A DNA stretch of 32,137 nucleotides from Candidatus Nitrosopumilus sp. GTDB taxonomy: Archaea; Thermoproteota; Nitrososphaeria; Nitrososphaerales; Nitrosopumilaceae. The notes beneath the pieces were generated by a model that searched no databases, had not been told where the DNA came from, and saw nothing but the letters and a program-made list of their open reading frames with translations. The position numbers were made by a program, and so were the translations under genes. The stretch spans positions 1-32,137 of the forward strand of contig JAOTXZ010000014.1 in the NCBI GenBank assembly GCA_029862085.1, read 5' to 3'. Of the stretch, positions 23,230 to 30,665 are shown piece after piece. Numbering within the stretch: position 1 is the first letter of the stretch; each line of letters begins with the position of its first letter.

Positions 23230-23595
23230 ATGAGCAGTATGTATGTGTTAAAAAAGGAAGGATTTGAGGCAGGCAAAATCAAACAAGCTTTGGACATGCT
23301 TTTGGTAGATAGGAAAAATGAGTTTCGAGAACTATCAAACATGATAATGCCCAAAACATTATCTGAACCTATTAAAAATTGGGAGCAGTTTGTCATGAAT
23401 TTTTGTCTTGATGTTAATGAGGCCTTTAAGACATGGTCAGGTGATATGGAATTAAACCAAAATTCCCCACAAAAAGCTTTGACCATTCTCAGACAACTCT
23501 CTAGAGGTAAAGTAAACATGACTCAATTATCCCATCTACTGAATATTTCCTTTGATTTGGCAGAAGAATTCAAAGAGATCTATAGGCGAATCTAA
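23230..23595 (+). CDS. hypothetical 121-aa helical protein
   Basis: ATG at 23230; a second ATG at residue 4 is possible. Mostly helical: 'KIKQALDMLLVDRKNEFRELSNMI', 'EPIKNWEQFVMNFCLDVNEAFKTW', and a C-terminal segment 'NMTQLSHLLNISFDLAEEFKEIYRRI' that could be a helix-turn-helix. No metal motif or membrane segment. No family recognised. Confidence 0.7.
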   Translation: MSSMYVLKKEGFEAGKIKQALDMLLVDRKNEFRELSNMIMPKTLSEPIKNWEQFVMNFCLDVNEAFKTWSGDMELNQNSPQKALTILRQLSRGKVNMTQLSHLLNISFDLAEEFKEIYRRI

Positions 23596-23664
23596 CTTAC
23601 AAAAAAAATCTAGTTCCACTATTCTCGTTGTGGAGTAGAATCTTTAAAGAAAAGCAACTGCTAG

Positions 23665-23681
23665 TTTTTTTTAAAAAAAAA
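23665..23681. terminator. T8A9 bidirectional terminator tract
   Basis: TTTTTTTT directly followed by AAAAAAAAA between two convergent genes (ends at 23595 and 23684). Each strand presents a T-run to the polymerase coming from its side, which is how archaeal RNA polymerase terminates; CTAG borders both sides. Confidence 0.5.
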
Positions 23682-23683
23682 TT

Positions 23684-23827
23684 CTAGCCCCTGCCAATTC
23701 TGAAAATAGCAGTGCTGCATGATGGGCATGTACCCTTTATTGCAGGTTTGCCATTTTTCATTGTATATGGACTTGCTCCGGTGATTTCTCTTTTATCCCG
23801 GCACTTTACACAATAACCAATTGTCAT
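23684..23827 (-). CDS. 47-aa zinc ribbon, DUF5679-like
   Basis: ATG at 23827 to TAG at 23684-23686. 'YCVKCRDKREI' and, after 'MKNGKPAIKG', 'TCPSCSTAIFRIG' give two CxxC knuckles and the layout 'YCvKCr.k.ei......NGkpA.kGtCP.C.t..fRIG' that I recognise as the small DUF5679 family, common in archaea and of unknown role. The third position after the second knuckle is Ser rather than the usual Gly. Its end meets the T8A9 tract. Confidence 0.8.
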   Translation of the reverse strand: MTIGYCVKCRDKREITGASPYTMKNGKPAIKGTCPSCSTAIFRIGRG

Positions 23828-23964
23828 ACAAATTCTAGGCGTGAGGTTCTATTAGCGAGAACTTGTTAAACTTTTTTTACTATGAGGCAAATTACCGATC
23901 TTATTTTTGTGCTCAAAAATTTATTTTAATAATTTTTTCGTGATAATATCAGGTAATTTTACTT

Positions 23965-24393
23965 TTAACTGGTAATTATTTCTAAAGTGGAAGTAGGTGT
24001 TAAAGCACCCTGAGTTAGAAGACTATCCCAAACAAAAATTTCAGCAATATACACTCCTGATTCTTTTGGTGTCCATGATAATGATGGACTAAGATTTTGA
24101 TATTCTGTCATGGATCCTGAAATCCATGCCAGTTTGACGACAATATCATTTTCATCTTTAATTTGAACAATGTAAACAAAGGATTGATTCTCCTCCTGTG
24201 TATTGGTAATTTTTGCAGTTATCTGAATCTGTTGATTTACAATAATGTGTTCTCCAAGCGTGGCTCCACTAAGATTTACCAGGCGTTCATCATTTATCAC
24301 TGCCCTTTCTAGAGGCTCAATTCCAAAGGCCGAATCATTTGCCAAAGCCAAACCAAGAAAAACCAACATTGTCAGTCCAATTTGTTTTATCAC
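23965..24393 (-). CDS. secreted Ig-like/CARDB-type beta protein
   Basis: 142 aa from a GTG at 24393. Signal peptide: 'KQIGLTMLVFLGLALANDSAFG'-type core ending near residue 24. One beta-sandwich domain follows (about 45-140): 'GEHIIVNQQIQITAKITNTQEENQSFVYIVQI...', 'SLSWTPKESGVYIAEIFVWDSL', the W-P...Y.ae.fvWd pattern seen in many thaumarchaeal surface proteins. No cysteines, no membrane anchor. Probably exported and free or surface-associated; partner unknown. Confidence 0.85.
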   Translation of the reverse strand: MIKQIGLTMLVFLGLALANDSAFGIEPLERAVINDERLVNLSGATLGEHIIVNQQIQITAKITNTQEENQSFVYIVQIKDENDIVVKLAWISGSMTEYQNLSPSLSWTPKESGVYIAEIFVWDSLLTQGALTPTSTLEIITS

Positions 24394-24461
24394 GTGTCTG
24401 TGATTTTTTTTTAATTAATAAAGGCTTACTGCCTTTCTATTCTGGAAAATTTTGATACTTT

Positions 24462-25913
24462 TTAAAATCTTTCTAGCCTCTTAAAACTGGTTTTAGAACT
24501 GGTAATTTTTCCAGGATTGAGTATTTTATTTGGATCAAAAAACTGTTTTAGTTCTTTAAAAACCCGATAATTTTTATTTCCATATTGTTTTTTAATAAAT
24601 TCAGATCTGGCAATTCCATCACCATGCTCTCCAGTAATTGTACCACCTAATTCAATAATTTGATCAAAGTATGTTTTAGAAATCTTTTCCAAGGTTTTTA
24701 TTTTTTGTCGATTTGAAATTATTCTTACGTGGATATTTCCATTTCCTGCATGTCCATACATAACCGTTTTAGTTTGAAATTCTTTGTTTATTTTATCGAT
24801 TATTAAAAATAATTTTCCTAGTTTTTCCAAGGGGACTGTAGCATCTTCAATGATGTGGGGATTTCTTTCTTCTTCTTTAATTTCTTTCATACTATATGAT
24901 AAAGCTAGATCTCGATATTTCCACCATTTTTCTATTTCTTTTTCTGTAGTTAATTTTTTTATAATTTTTCCGGAAATGAAATTTTTAAACCTAGTTTGAA
25001 TTTCCTTAATGTTTGAATCATATTCTACAAAAAGTAAACACTCAGTACTTTTCCCAAATTTAAAATCAATATTTCTTAAAGTTGATCTATCAACAAATTC
25101 TAATGCAGATGGTCCAGAATTTTTTATTTTAATACAGTTTTTTGCAGCGCTCGTCACGGATGGATATTCCACAACAAAAAGTATTCGTTTAAAGGGCACC
25201 TCTCTCAAACTTAATTTTACAGACAAAATAATGCCAAGAGTTCCCTCGGCACCTACCAGTATTTTGTGTGTATCCCTAAGAGATTTTATGGAATCTAGTC
25301 TATAACCACAAGAATTTTTTGAGACTCTGGGGAATTGATTAATATCAATTTTTTTTGCAAATTGGATGATTCTCTTTCCTATCTTTTGATTATTTGGTAA
25401 GATATTTTTTTCCCCTCGTCCATCAACAAACGTAATTTCTTTGACATTATCAATTGCACTCCCGTACTTCAAAGTTCTACTTCCACTTGCGTTATTTGCA
25501 ATAATTCCTCCCAGAGAACAATAAGGACCAATAGACGGATTTGGAGGAAAAAATTTTCTTTTAGTTTTTAATTCTTTGTCTAAACTTCCTTTTGTGATTC
25601 CTACACCTATCTTAACATAATTTTTCTGAATTTTTATTGAATCAAAATTTTTCATATCTATTATTATCCCATCATTTAATGCACTTCCAACTAAACCAGT
25701 TCCAGCTCCTCGTGCGGTAACTGAAATTTTATTTTTATTTGCAAATTTTATCACTGAAATTACATCTTTTTCAATTTTTGGAATCACAACTACTTTGGGA
25801 AAAATTTGATACATGCTGGCATCTACTGAATAAAATTTTAAAATTTCATCATCCCACAAAACCTCTCCTAAAATCAATTTTTGTAAAGACTGCCGAATTT
25901 CTATAACTTTCAT
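24462..25913 (-). CDS. FAD-binding oxidase, GlcD / D-lactate dehydrogenase type
   Basis: 483 aa, typical of GlcD/DLD flavoproteins that oxidise 2-hydroxy acids such as glycolate or D-lactate. FAD-binding (PCMH) domain: 'ARGAGTGLVGSA' (67-78), 'GGIIANNASGSRTLKYG', 'LVGAEGTLGIILSVKL'. C-terminal substrate domain: 'YGHAGNGNIHVRI' and 'GGTITGEHGDGIAR' close to the end, 'FDPNKILNPGKI' at the tail. No iron-sulfur partner (GlcF) is adjacent and there is no fused Fe-S domain, so the electron acceptor is unknown. The HD-domain gene lies 12 nt upstream on the same strand. Confidence 0.9.
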   Translation of the reverse strand: MKVIEIRQSLQKLILGEVLWDDEILKFYSVDASMYQIFPKVVVIPKIEKDVISVIKFANKNKISVTARGAGTGLVGSALNDGIIIDMKNFDSIKIQKNYVKIGVGITKGSLDKELKTKRKFFPPNPSIGPYCSLGGIIANNASGSRTLKYGSAIDNVKEITFVDGRGEKNILPNNQKIGKRIIQFAKKIDINQFPRVSKNSCGYRLDSIKSLRDTHKILVGAEGTLGIILSVKLSLREVPFKRILFVVEYPSVTSAAKNCIKIKNSGPSALEFVDRSTLRNIDFKFGKSTECLLFVEYDSNIKEIQTRFKNFISGKIIKKLTTEKEIEKWWKYRDLALSYSMKEIKEEERNPHIIEDATVPLEKLGKLFLIIDKINKEFQTKTVMYGHAGNGNIHVRIISNRQKIKTLEKISKTYFDQIIELGGTITGEHGDGIARSEFIKKQYGNKNYRVFKELKQFFDPNKILNPGKITSSKTSFKRLERF

Positions 25914-25925
25914 TTGCTATTTCAT

Positions 25926-27248
25926 TTAAATTTTAATTCTATAGTAATCCCATCTTTCCGGATCAAATAGGGTTACAAATTCAGCTTTTTCTTTATCTAT
26001 CCTTGCTCTAATCACATCTCGTAAGGCAAAACTAGTCAAAAACTTGTATTTTTTTGCATGTGCTTGCATGATGAACATATGTCTCATTTCACTACCTCCT
26101 TGAAGTCCCCAATATCCCATTTTCAAGGCTAAAGGTTCTAGGAATAATGTATTGTTAAATCCATAGTTTTCATCTTTTATTTCTGGACGTAACTTATATG
26201 TCTCTAAAGGTCCCCCTTTGGCAAACCCCACAATTTCCCCTTTGCAATCATTAAGGCGTAGAGTATTTAGAGTAACATCTGGATTTTTTACTGATTCATC
26301 AAAATTCTCTTTGGAAAATTGAAGGGGTGCTGGTAATTCCTCAAAAATGGAGTGAAGTGTCTTGATGAACTCTGGCTCTTTGCGAGTTTGCATATGTTCG
26401 ATTGTTGGAACAAGTTTCAAATTTTCATATGCATAATCTGCTTGTACAGTTATTTCCTGCTGTCTAAGATTCATAAAAGAAAGTACTGTATTAAAGAAAT
26501 TTTTTCGCATTTGTTGCGGAAGTGATTTTAAAATTAATTTACACATTTCAGTTTCTCGGTTTAAAAGTTCTTCAAAATATGCAACTGAACTGCGTACAAT
26601 TAGTGATGGTCTCCAGGCTAATGCATGTGCATTCATTTTTGCCATCTCCATTGCTTTTGCAAAATTTCCTAAAGTATATCCACTAACTCTATCTACAACT
26701 GATAAATACCATCCAAGATACAATATATGCTCTTGATACGGTTCATTATTTCTTGTCAAGTCTGAAGTCTTAAAACATTTCTGGATTTGTCTTTCTGCAT
26801 TTTCTTTTAATTCACCGCTCCAAGGATACGTTGTTCTTAAAATTAACACTTTAATTATTTCAAGATCTAACCCTGCATCATCCAAAAGTTGCCGTAGTTT
26901 TCTGTCCATTGAAATAAATTTTAATACACTTTCTTCATGGGGTTTATCCACACTTTTTTGAGGATCAAAGTCATGAAAAAGAGCAGAGACATAAAGATAC
27001 TTTAAATCATCTTTGGAGAATTTGTCTGAAACATGGTTCATGTTTGCAGCTAACAGTGCTACATAAGTTACTTCAAGTTCATGATTAATATTATGATATC
27101 CATAATAATCCGATCCAAGTCCTTGTGTTTCAAAAAGCTCTATGGTATACTCTAACATTTCAGTATAGCAATCCTCATCTAAACCACTTTCAACAATTAG
27201 GCTTAGAATTTCATTTCTAAGGGTGTGTGGATTGGCAAATTCTTGCAA
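25926..27248 (-). CDS. HD-domain protein with C-terminal GNAT-like region
   Basis: 440 aa counted from an in-frame TTG. The N-terminal half has HD-phosphohydrolase residues: H52/H56 (YHNINHE), H92-D93 (ALFHDFDP) and D186 (SVVDRVSGY). The last 110 residues ('GEIVGFAKGGPLETYKL', 'TLFLEPLALKMGYWGLQGGSEMRHMFIMQAHAKKYKFLTSFALRDVI', 'DPERWDYYRIKI') look like an acetyltransferase fold by pattern, without a clear QxxGxG. The real start is uncertain: the frame is open to 27302, and an ATG at 27295 with a well-placed TATA (27321-27332) is one frame off (see findings). It precedes the FAD oxidase by 12 nt. Confidence 0.8.
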   Translation of the reverse strand: MQEFANPHTLRNEILSLIVESGLDEDCYTEMLEYTIELFETQGLGSDYYGYHNINHELEVTYVALLAANMNHVSDKFSKDDLKYLYVSALFHDFDPQKSVDKPHEESVLKFISMDRKLRQLLDDAGLDLEIIKVLILRTTYPWSGELKENAERQIQKCFKTSDLTRNNEPYQEHILYLGWYLSVVDRVSGYTLGNFAKAMEMAKMNAHALAWRPSLIVRSSVAYFEELLNRETEMCKLILKSLPQQMRKNFFNTVLSFMNLRQQEITVQADYAYENLKLVPTIEHMQTRKEPEFIKTLHSIFEELPAPLQFSKENFDESVKNPDVTLNTLRLNDCKGEIVGFAKGGPLETYKLRPEIKDENYGFNNTLFLEPLALKMGYWGLQGGSEMRHMFIMQAHAKKYKFLTSFALRDVIRARIDKEKAEFVTLFDPERWDYYRIKI

Positions 27249-27320
27249 TAAACTTGGATCACATTTGGTATTTTTAAAGATGTTTGGTCGATCATGACTA
27301 ATTTAATTAATAGTTGACTA

Positions 27321-27332
27321 GTTTTATTAAAA
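27321..27332 (-). promoter_or_regulatory. TATA-like box upstream of the HD-domain gene
   Basis: TTTTAATAAAAC on the minus strand, centred about 31 nt before the ATG at 27295. Archaeal spacing predicts transcription from about 27300, just ahead of that ATG and about 50 nt before the in-frame TTG at 27248. Confidence 0.45.
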
Positions 27333-27388
27333 AAACTGTGCCTATTACCAAGCAACATTCAAAAGAATTATCTATTTTGTAATTCTCA

Positions 27389-27793
27389 ATGAGAGTTGAA
27401 TTAGACTTACTTGAAATTCTAATGGTATCCAACAATACTAATTCTTGTAAATACACCTTACACCTAAACGAAAAAGAATATGAATTAGAGGACGTTTCAA
27501 TTATTAATTCTCCAACTCCAGTAAATTCTCCTACGACAAGAGGGGGAGTATATTTTTCAGAAAAGTTTGCATACAAATTAAAGGGAAGTATTCATGATCT
27601 GTCTGTTGTTCCGTTATTGAGTAAAACTATGCTTGGCCCAAACACAGAATTTAGAGAAATAAAAATAACTGCAGAAGTTACAAACAAAAACCAAAAAAAA
27701 GATTTCTCCATTTTTACAAACTTGACAAATAGTATTCAGGGTCCTTCAAAAATTGAACTAAATATGATAATAATTAAACTACAGGAAAACTAG
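27389..27793 (+). CDS. hypothetical 134-aa beta-rich protein
   Basis: ATG at 27389. Strand-rich sequence ('KYTLHLNEKEYELEDVSIINSP', 'FREIKITAEVTNKNQKKDFSIF', 'SKIELNMIIIKLQEN') with a Pro/Ser/Thr loop (NSPTPVNSPTTRGGVYFSEKF). No signal peptide or metal motif. No family recognised. Its stop codon TAG and that of the convergent J-domain gene share the palindrome CTAG (27790-27793). Confidence 0.7.
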   Translation: MRVELDLLEILMVSNNTNSCKYTLHLNEKEYELEDVSIINSPTPVNSPTTRGGVYFSEKFAYKLKGSIHDLSVVPLLSKTMLGPNTEFREIKITAEVTNKNQKKDFSIFTNLTNSIQGPSKIELNMIIIKLQEN

Positions 27794-28353
27794 TCAAAAT
27801 TAAAATGCTTGTCATATTTTTCTTTTCTTTCATTTTGAGATAGAATTTCATAGGCCTTGTTTATTTCAGCCATGGTTTCATCTGTTTTTTCTCCTTTACT
27901 TTTATCTGGGTGTAATTTCTTGGCCAATTCCCGATATCTTCTTTTTATTTCGTCTTGCGATGCATTGTGAGGAACGCCTAAAATTTTGTAATAATCTGGG
28001 AGTGTAGAATTTTTTGCAGCTTTGCTGAATTCTGCATCGTCTTCTGTATATCTTGTATAAGAAAAATCAACATAATCATCGGTCCAATCTGAATGATATT
28101 TTTCATAGGTTTTGTCTTTTTTTGATTCATGCTCTTCTTTATCATAGGAAGTTTTTTTTCGTAAAATAGTATCTCGTGCCAGAAATAAAAAAATCCCAAC
28201 TACAGCTACTGCGAATCCTCCAAACAACATTACGCTCTCTTCTGTTGACATGGAATACTCTAAATTTGAACTTGATTCCTCTACTTGAGCAGAAACACTT
28301 TGGATAATTCCTATTATCATGACTGTAAAAACAAATATGGTAATTTTTTTCAT
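27790..28353 (-). CDS. membrane-anchored J-domain (DnaJ-like) protein
   Basis: 187 aa. A signal-like N-terminus (hydrophobic about 4-20, then SVSAQ) is followed by a TM helix (about 41-59), a basic-charged linker and a J domain at about 119-183: 'LPDYYKILGVPHNASQDEIKRRYRELAKKLHPDKSKGEK...AEINKAYEILSQNERKEKYD' with the essential HPD at 148-150. If residues 21-40 are outside, the J domain is cytoplasmic and can stimulate DnaK at the membrane. It lacks the G/F and zinc regions of true DnaJ. The Lrp-type regulator gene lies 8 nt upstream, with a weak AGGA before this ATG. Confidence 0.9.
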   Translation of the reverse strand: MKKITIFVFTVMIIGIIQSVSAQVEESSSNLEYSMSTEESVMLFGGFAVAVVGIFLFLARDTILRKKTSYDKEEHESKKDKTYEKYHSDWTDDYVDFSYTRYTEDDAEFSKAAKNSTLPDYYKILGVPHNASQDEIKRRYRELAKKLHPDKSKGEKTDETMAEINKAYEILSQNERKEKYDKHFNFD

Positions 28354-28361
28354 TATTTTTC

Positions 28362-28802
28362 CTATGTTAACCTGAAATCTTCTTTAGCTGTATTTAGAAC
28401 TACATGGGTGATTGTATTTTCTACATTTGTCATTGATGATAATGACTTTACAAAGGTGCTTAATTGATTTCTTTCCTTGAATTTGACCACAATTATCGTA
28501 TCAGTATCTCCAGTAATATCATACACTCCACAAACATTATCTATTTTTGATAATTTCTCTTGAATATTTTGGATGTTCTTTTTAGCCATAATTTCAATTA
28601 TTGCAGTTAGATCATATCCTAGTTTTTCATGATCGACTATTGTGGAATATCCTTTGATTATTTTTTCATTTTCTAATTTTTTTATCCTTGATAAAATGGT
28701 TACAGTTGACATTCCCAATTTTATTGCAAGTTGTCTTGCAGACATTCTTGCATCCGTCTTTAAATTTTTTAGGATTTTTTCATCAATTTTGTCTATTTTC
28801 AT
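28362..28802 (-). CDS. Lrp/AsnC-family transcription regulator
   Basis: 146 aa, normal length. N-terminal helix-turn-helix 'IDEKILKNLKTDARMSARQLAIKLGMSTVTILSRIKKLENEKIIKGYSTIVD' (about 6-57) and a C-terminal RAM ligand-binding domain ('GYDLTAIIEIMAKKN', 'VCGVYDITGDTDTIIVVKFKERNQLSTFV', 'VENTITHVVLNTAKED'). The 'V..vy.iTGd.D.i..v' motif forms the ligand pocket between dimers. Ligand unknown. It probably regulates its own operon with the J-domain gene; the 130-nt A/T-rich region to the divergent TPR gene is a plausible target. Confidence 0.94.
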   Translation of the reverse strand: MKIDKIDEKILKNLKTDARMSARQLAIKLGMSTVTILSRIKKLENEKIIKGYSTIVDHEKLGYDLTAIIEIMAKKNIQNIQEKLSKIDNVCGVYDITGDTDTIIVVKFKERNQLSTFVKSLSSMTNVENTITHVVLNTAKEDFRLT

Positions 28803-28932
28803 TGATCCAAATATGGTAAAAATGAATTTAAATTTTCATATATTTTTAAAAACTTGTTAAATTTTTTACAATTTTTAAGATCCTTCTTCATAATTGACTC
28901 AGATTTAAAACATAGGCTCTCTAAAAAATGGT

Positions 28933-29160
28933 ATGAGTGATATTTCAGAACTAGTCAGAAAAGGTAAAGATTTTCTTGAAAAAACAAAGTACGACGAGTC
29001 CCTTGGTTGCTTTGAACAGGCAATACTTTTGAATTCCAATAATCCTGAACTATGGAATTTCAAGGGCGTGGTTTTAAGAAGTATGGGAAGATACAACGAG
29101 GCCATGGAATGTTTTAACAAATCATTGGAAATCGATCCTCGTGACAAAAACGCCTCTTAA
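28933..29160 (+). CDS. short TPR protein
   Basis: 75 aa with two tetratricopeptide repeats: 'LVRKGKDFLEKTKYDESLGCFEQAILLNSNNPELW' and 'NFKGVVLRSMGRYNEAMECFNKSLEIDPRDKN'. TPR units make protein-docking surfaces. An ATG at 28928 reads only two codons, so 28933 is the start. It lies upstream of tbp on the same strand, 131 nt away, with a hairpin between. Confidence 0.85.
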   Translation: MSDISELVRKGKDFLEKTKYDESLGCFEQAILLNSNNPELWNFKGVVLRSMGRYNEAMECFNKSLEIDPRDKNAS

Positions 29161-29203
29161 TTTAAAAAATCAAATTAATAATAAATCTGATGATTGGTTC
29201 ATT

Positions 29204-29225
29204 TTAGAAGAAAAGAGTCTTCTAA
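29204..29225. promoter_or_regulatory. inverted repeat between the TPR gene and tbp
   Basis: TTAGAAGA-AAAGAG-TCTTCTAA, perfect 8-bp arms with a 6-nt loop. It ends 67 nt before the tbp start and 37 nt upstream of its TATA box. No T-run follows, so a protein-binding site is as likely as a terminator of the upstream gene. Confidence 0.4.
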
Positions 29226-29261
29226 TACCGGATAAATTCTATTTTCAAATTTTTAAATTTC

Positions 29262-29270
29262 TTTAAATAA
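29262..29270 (+). promoter_or_regulatory. TATA box of tbp
   Basis: TTTAAATAA centred 26 nt before the GTG at 29292, the archaeal TBP-site spacing for a leaderless transcript. TBP could therefore bind its own promoter. Confidence 0.6.
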
Positions 29271-29291
29271 GGTTTATCCAACAAGATTTCT

Positions 29292-29852
29292 GTGACATTC
29301 ACCACACCAATAATTGAAATAGTAAATGTGGTTGCCTCAGCCACAATAGATCAAAAACTAGATCTAAACAAGATTCAAGAAAAATTCCCTGATGTTGAAT
29401 ACAATCCTGAGCAATTTCCCGGAGCTGTATTTAGATTAAAATCTCCAAAAACGGCAACCCTTCTTTTCCGAACCGGTAAAATGGTTTGTACAGGTTCAAA
29501 ATCCGAAGAGATGGCTCGAAAAGCCGTAAAAACTGTTGTTGAAAAACTAAGAAAGGGACGGATAAAAATAGAAAAAGATGCCGAAGTCACTGTTCAAAAT
29601 ATTGTATCTTCCATTAACCTGGGTGGAAAAGTCCACTTGGAAAAAGCAGCAAGGACTGTACCCAGAAGTATGTACGAGCCTGAGCAATTTCCTGGCTTGA
29701 TTCATCGAATGGTAGACCCTAAAACAGTAATTCTAATTTTTTCCTCAGGGAAGTTAGTCTGTACTGGAGCCAAGACAGAAAAGGACGTTTATCGCTCAGT
29801 AAATAATCTTCATAGTCTGCTTGAAGAAAAAGACTTGATGCTTTACGATTAG
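29292..29852 (+). CDS. tbp: TATA-box-binding protein (TBP)
   Basis: 186 aa from a leaderless GTG. Two direct repeats of the saddle domain are obvious: 'IVNVVASATIDQKLDLNKI...YNPEQFPGAVFRLKSPKTATLLFRTGKMVCTGSKSEEMARKAV' and 'VQNIVSSINLGGKVHLEKAA...YEPEQFPGLIHRMVDPKTVILIFSSGKLVCTGAKTEKDVYRSV'. The 'YePEQFPGl..R...PK...LiF.sGK.vCTGaK' core is diagnostic. Binds the promoter TATA box and recruits TFB and RNA polymerase. The C-terminal tail (EEKDLMLYD) is acidic, as in other archaea. Confidence 0.98.
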   Translation: MTFTTPIIEIVNVVASATIDQKLDLNKIQEKFPDVEYNPEQFPGAVFRLKSPKTATLLFRTGKMVCTGSKSEEMARKAVKTVVEKLRKGRIKIEKDAEVTVQNIVSSINLGGKVHLEKAARTVPRSMYEPEQFPGLIHRMVDPKTVILIFSSGKLVCTGAKTEKDVYRSVNNLHSLLEEKDLMLYD

Positions 29853-29923
29853 ATAATTATTTGGTAGATTTGAAATTATTATGAAAAAATACTTTACACT
29901 GAGTTAATCTATATTATTACCAA

Positions 29924-30424
29924 ATGGTTATCAAAAACGTAATGGACAAGGAATTCACAGAAATGCTTTCTCAAGCCTTCGAATTGTGTGAAGATGGAAA
30001 TTATCTTGAGGCGCTAAATCTGTATGATTCTGTTATCAAAAAAGATCCTACAAATATGAATGCTTTAATTGACAAAGCAGTAACATTACAAAATCTTGGT
30101 AAGGTAAACCAATCTATTAGATTATATGATAAAGCCCTAAAAATAAATCCCAAAAACCTTGATGCATTACTCAATAAGGGTTCCGCATTACATACTTTGG
30201 AAAAATATTCTGAGGCCATCAAATGTTATGATTTGGCCATCAAAGTTGATAGACAAAGTGCAATGGCACTAGCATACAAGGGCTTATCGTTGGGAGAGCT
30301 AGGAAATCTTCGAGAAGCAATCAAGCACTTCAAAAAGGCTCTAAAAATTGATCAGGATTATGATCTTGCAAATATTAGCAAAAAATTAGCTCAAGATTTG
30401 TTAAAAAAATCTAAAACACTGTGA
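29924..30424 (+). CDS. TPR-repeat protein
   Basis: 166 aa, at least four TPR units from about residue 12: 'AFELCEDGNYLEALNLYDSVIKKDPTNMNAL', 'DKAVTLQNLGKVNQSIRLYDKALKINPKNLDAL', 'NKGSALHTLEKYSEAIKCYDLAIKVDRQSAMAL', 'YKGLSLGELGNLREAIKHFKKALKIDQDY'. No other domain, no signal peptide: a cytoplasmic scaffold. A second ATG is at residue 7. It lies 71 nt after tbp on the same strand. The last 14 nt overlap the convergent C2H2 finger gene. Confidence 0.92.
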   Translation: MVIKNVMDKEFTEMLSQAFELCEDGNYLEALNLYDSVIKKDPTNMNALIDKAVTLQNLGKVNQSIRLYDKALKINPKNLDALLNKGSALHTLEKYSEAIKCYDLAIKVDRQSAMALAYKGLSLGELGNLREAIKHFKKALKIDQDYDLANISKKLAQDLLKKSKTL

Positions 30425-30584
30425 CATCGCCAGGAGCTGGTTCTCGTTTTATCTCTTTTTCATGCGATTCAAAAAAATCTTTATGAATAGTTTTTTGATG
30501 CTCTCTTAAATGCTCAATATTTTCAAACCCATCATGACACAAATAGCACTTTGGTTTATCCTCATCTACTAGCGGCATTACCAT
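30411..30584 (-). CDS. C2H2 zinc-finger mini-protein
   Basis: 57 aa, ATG at 30584 (or residue 3, 30578) to TAG at 30411-30413, overlapping the TPR gene by 14 nt. A classical finger: C13-x2-C16-x12-H29-x4-H34 in 'KCYLCHDGFENIEHLREHQKT'-IH, with F20 and L26 at the structural hydrophobic positions. The rest is charged and ends PAPGDVTVF. Single C2H2 fingers of this kind occur in archaea and may bind nucleic acid or protein. Confidence 0.85.
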   Translation of the reverse strand: MVMPLVDEDKPKCYLCHDGFENIEHLREHQKTIHKDFFESHEKEIKREPAPGDVTVF

Positions 30585-30665
30585 GAAGAATTTCTCCCTT
30601 GAGGATACTTATTTCTTAACTTTTAGGCAGTTAAGGAATATAACCAGAAAGGAAAACCCCATTTT

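Noticed and set aside
25009-25305. 98-aa plus-strand ORF
   Set aside because: Lies inside the FAD oxidase on the opposite strand, with no recognisable features.
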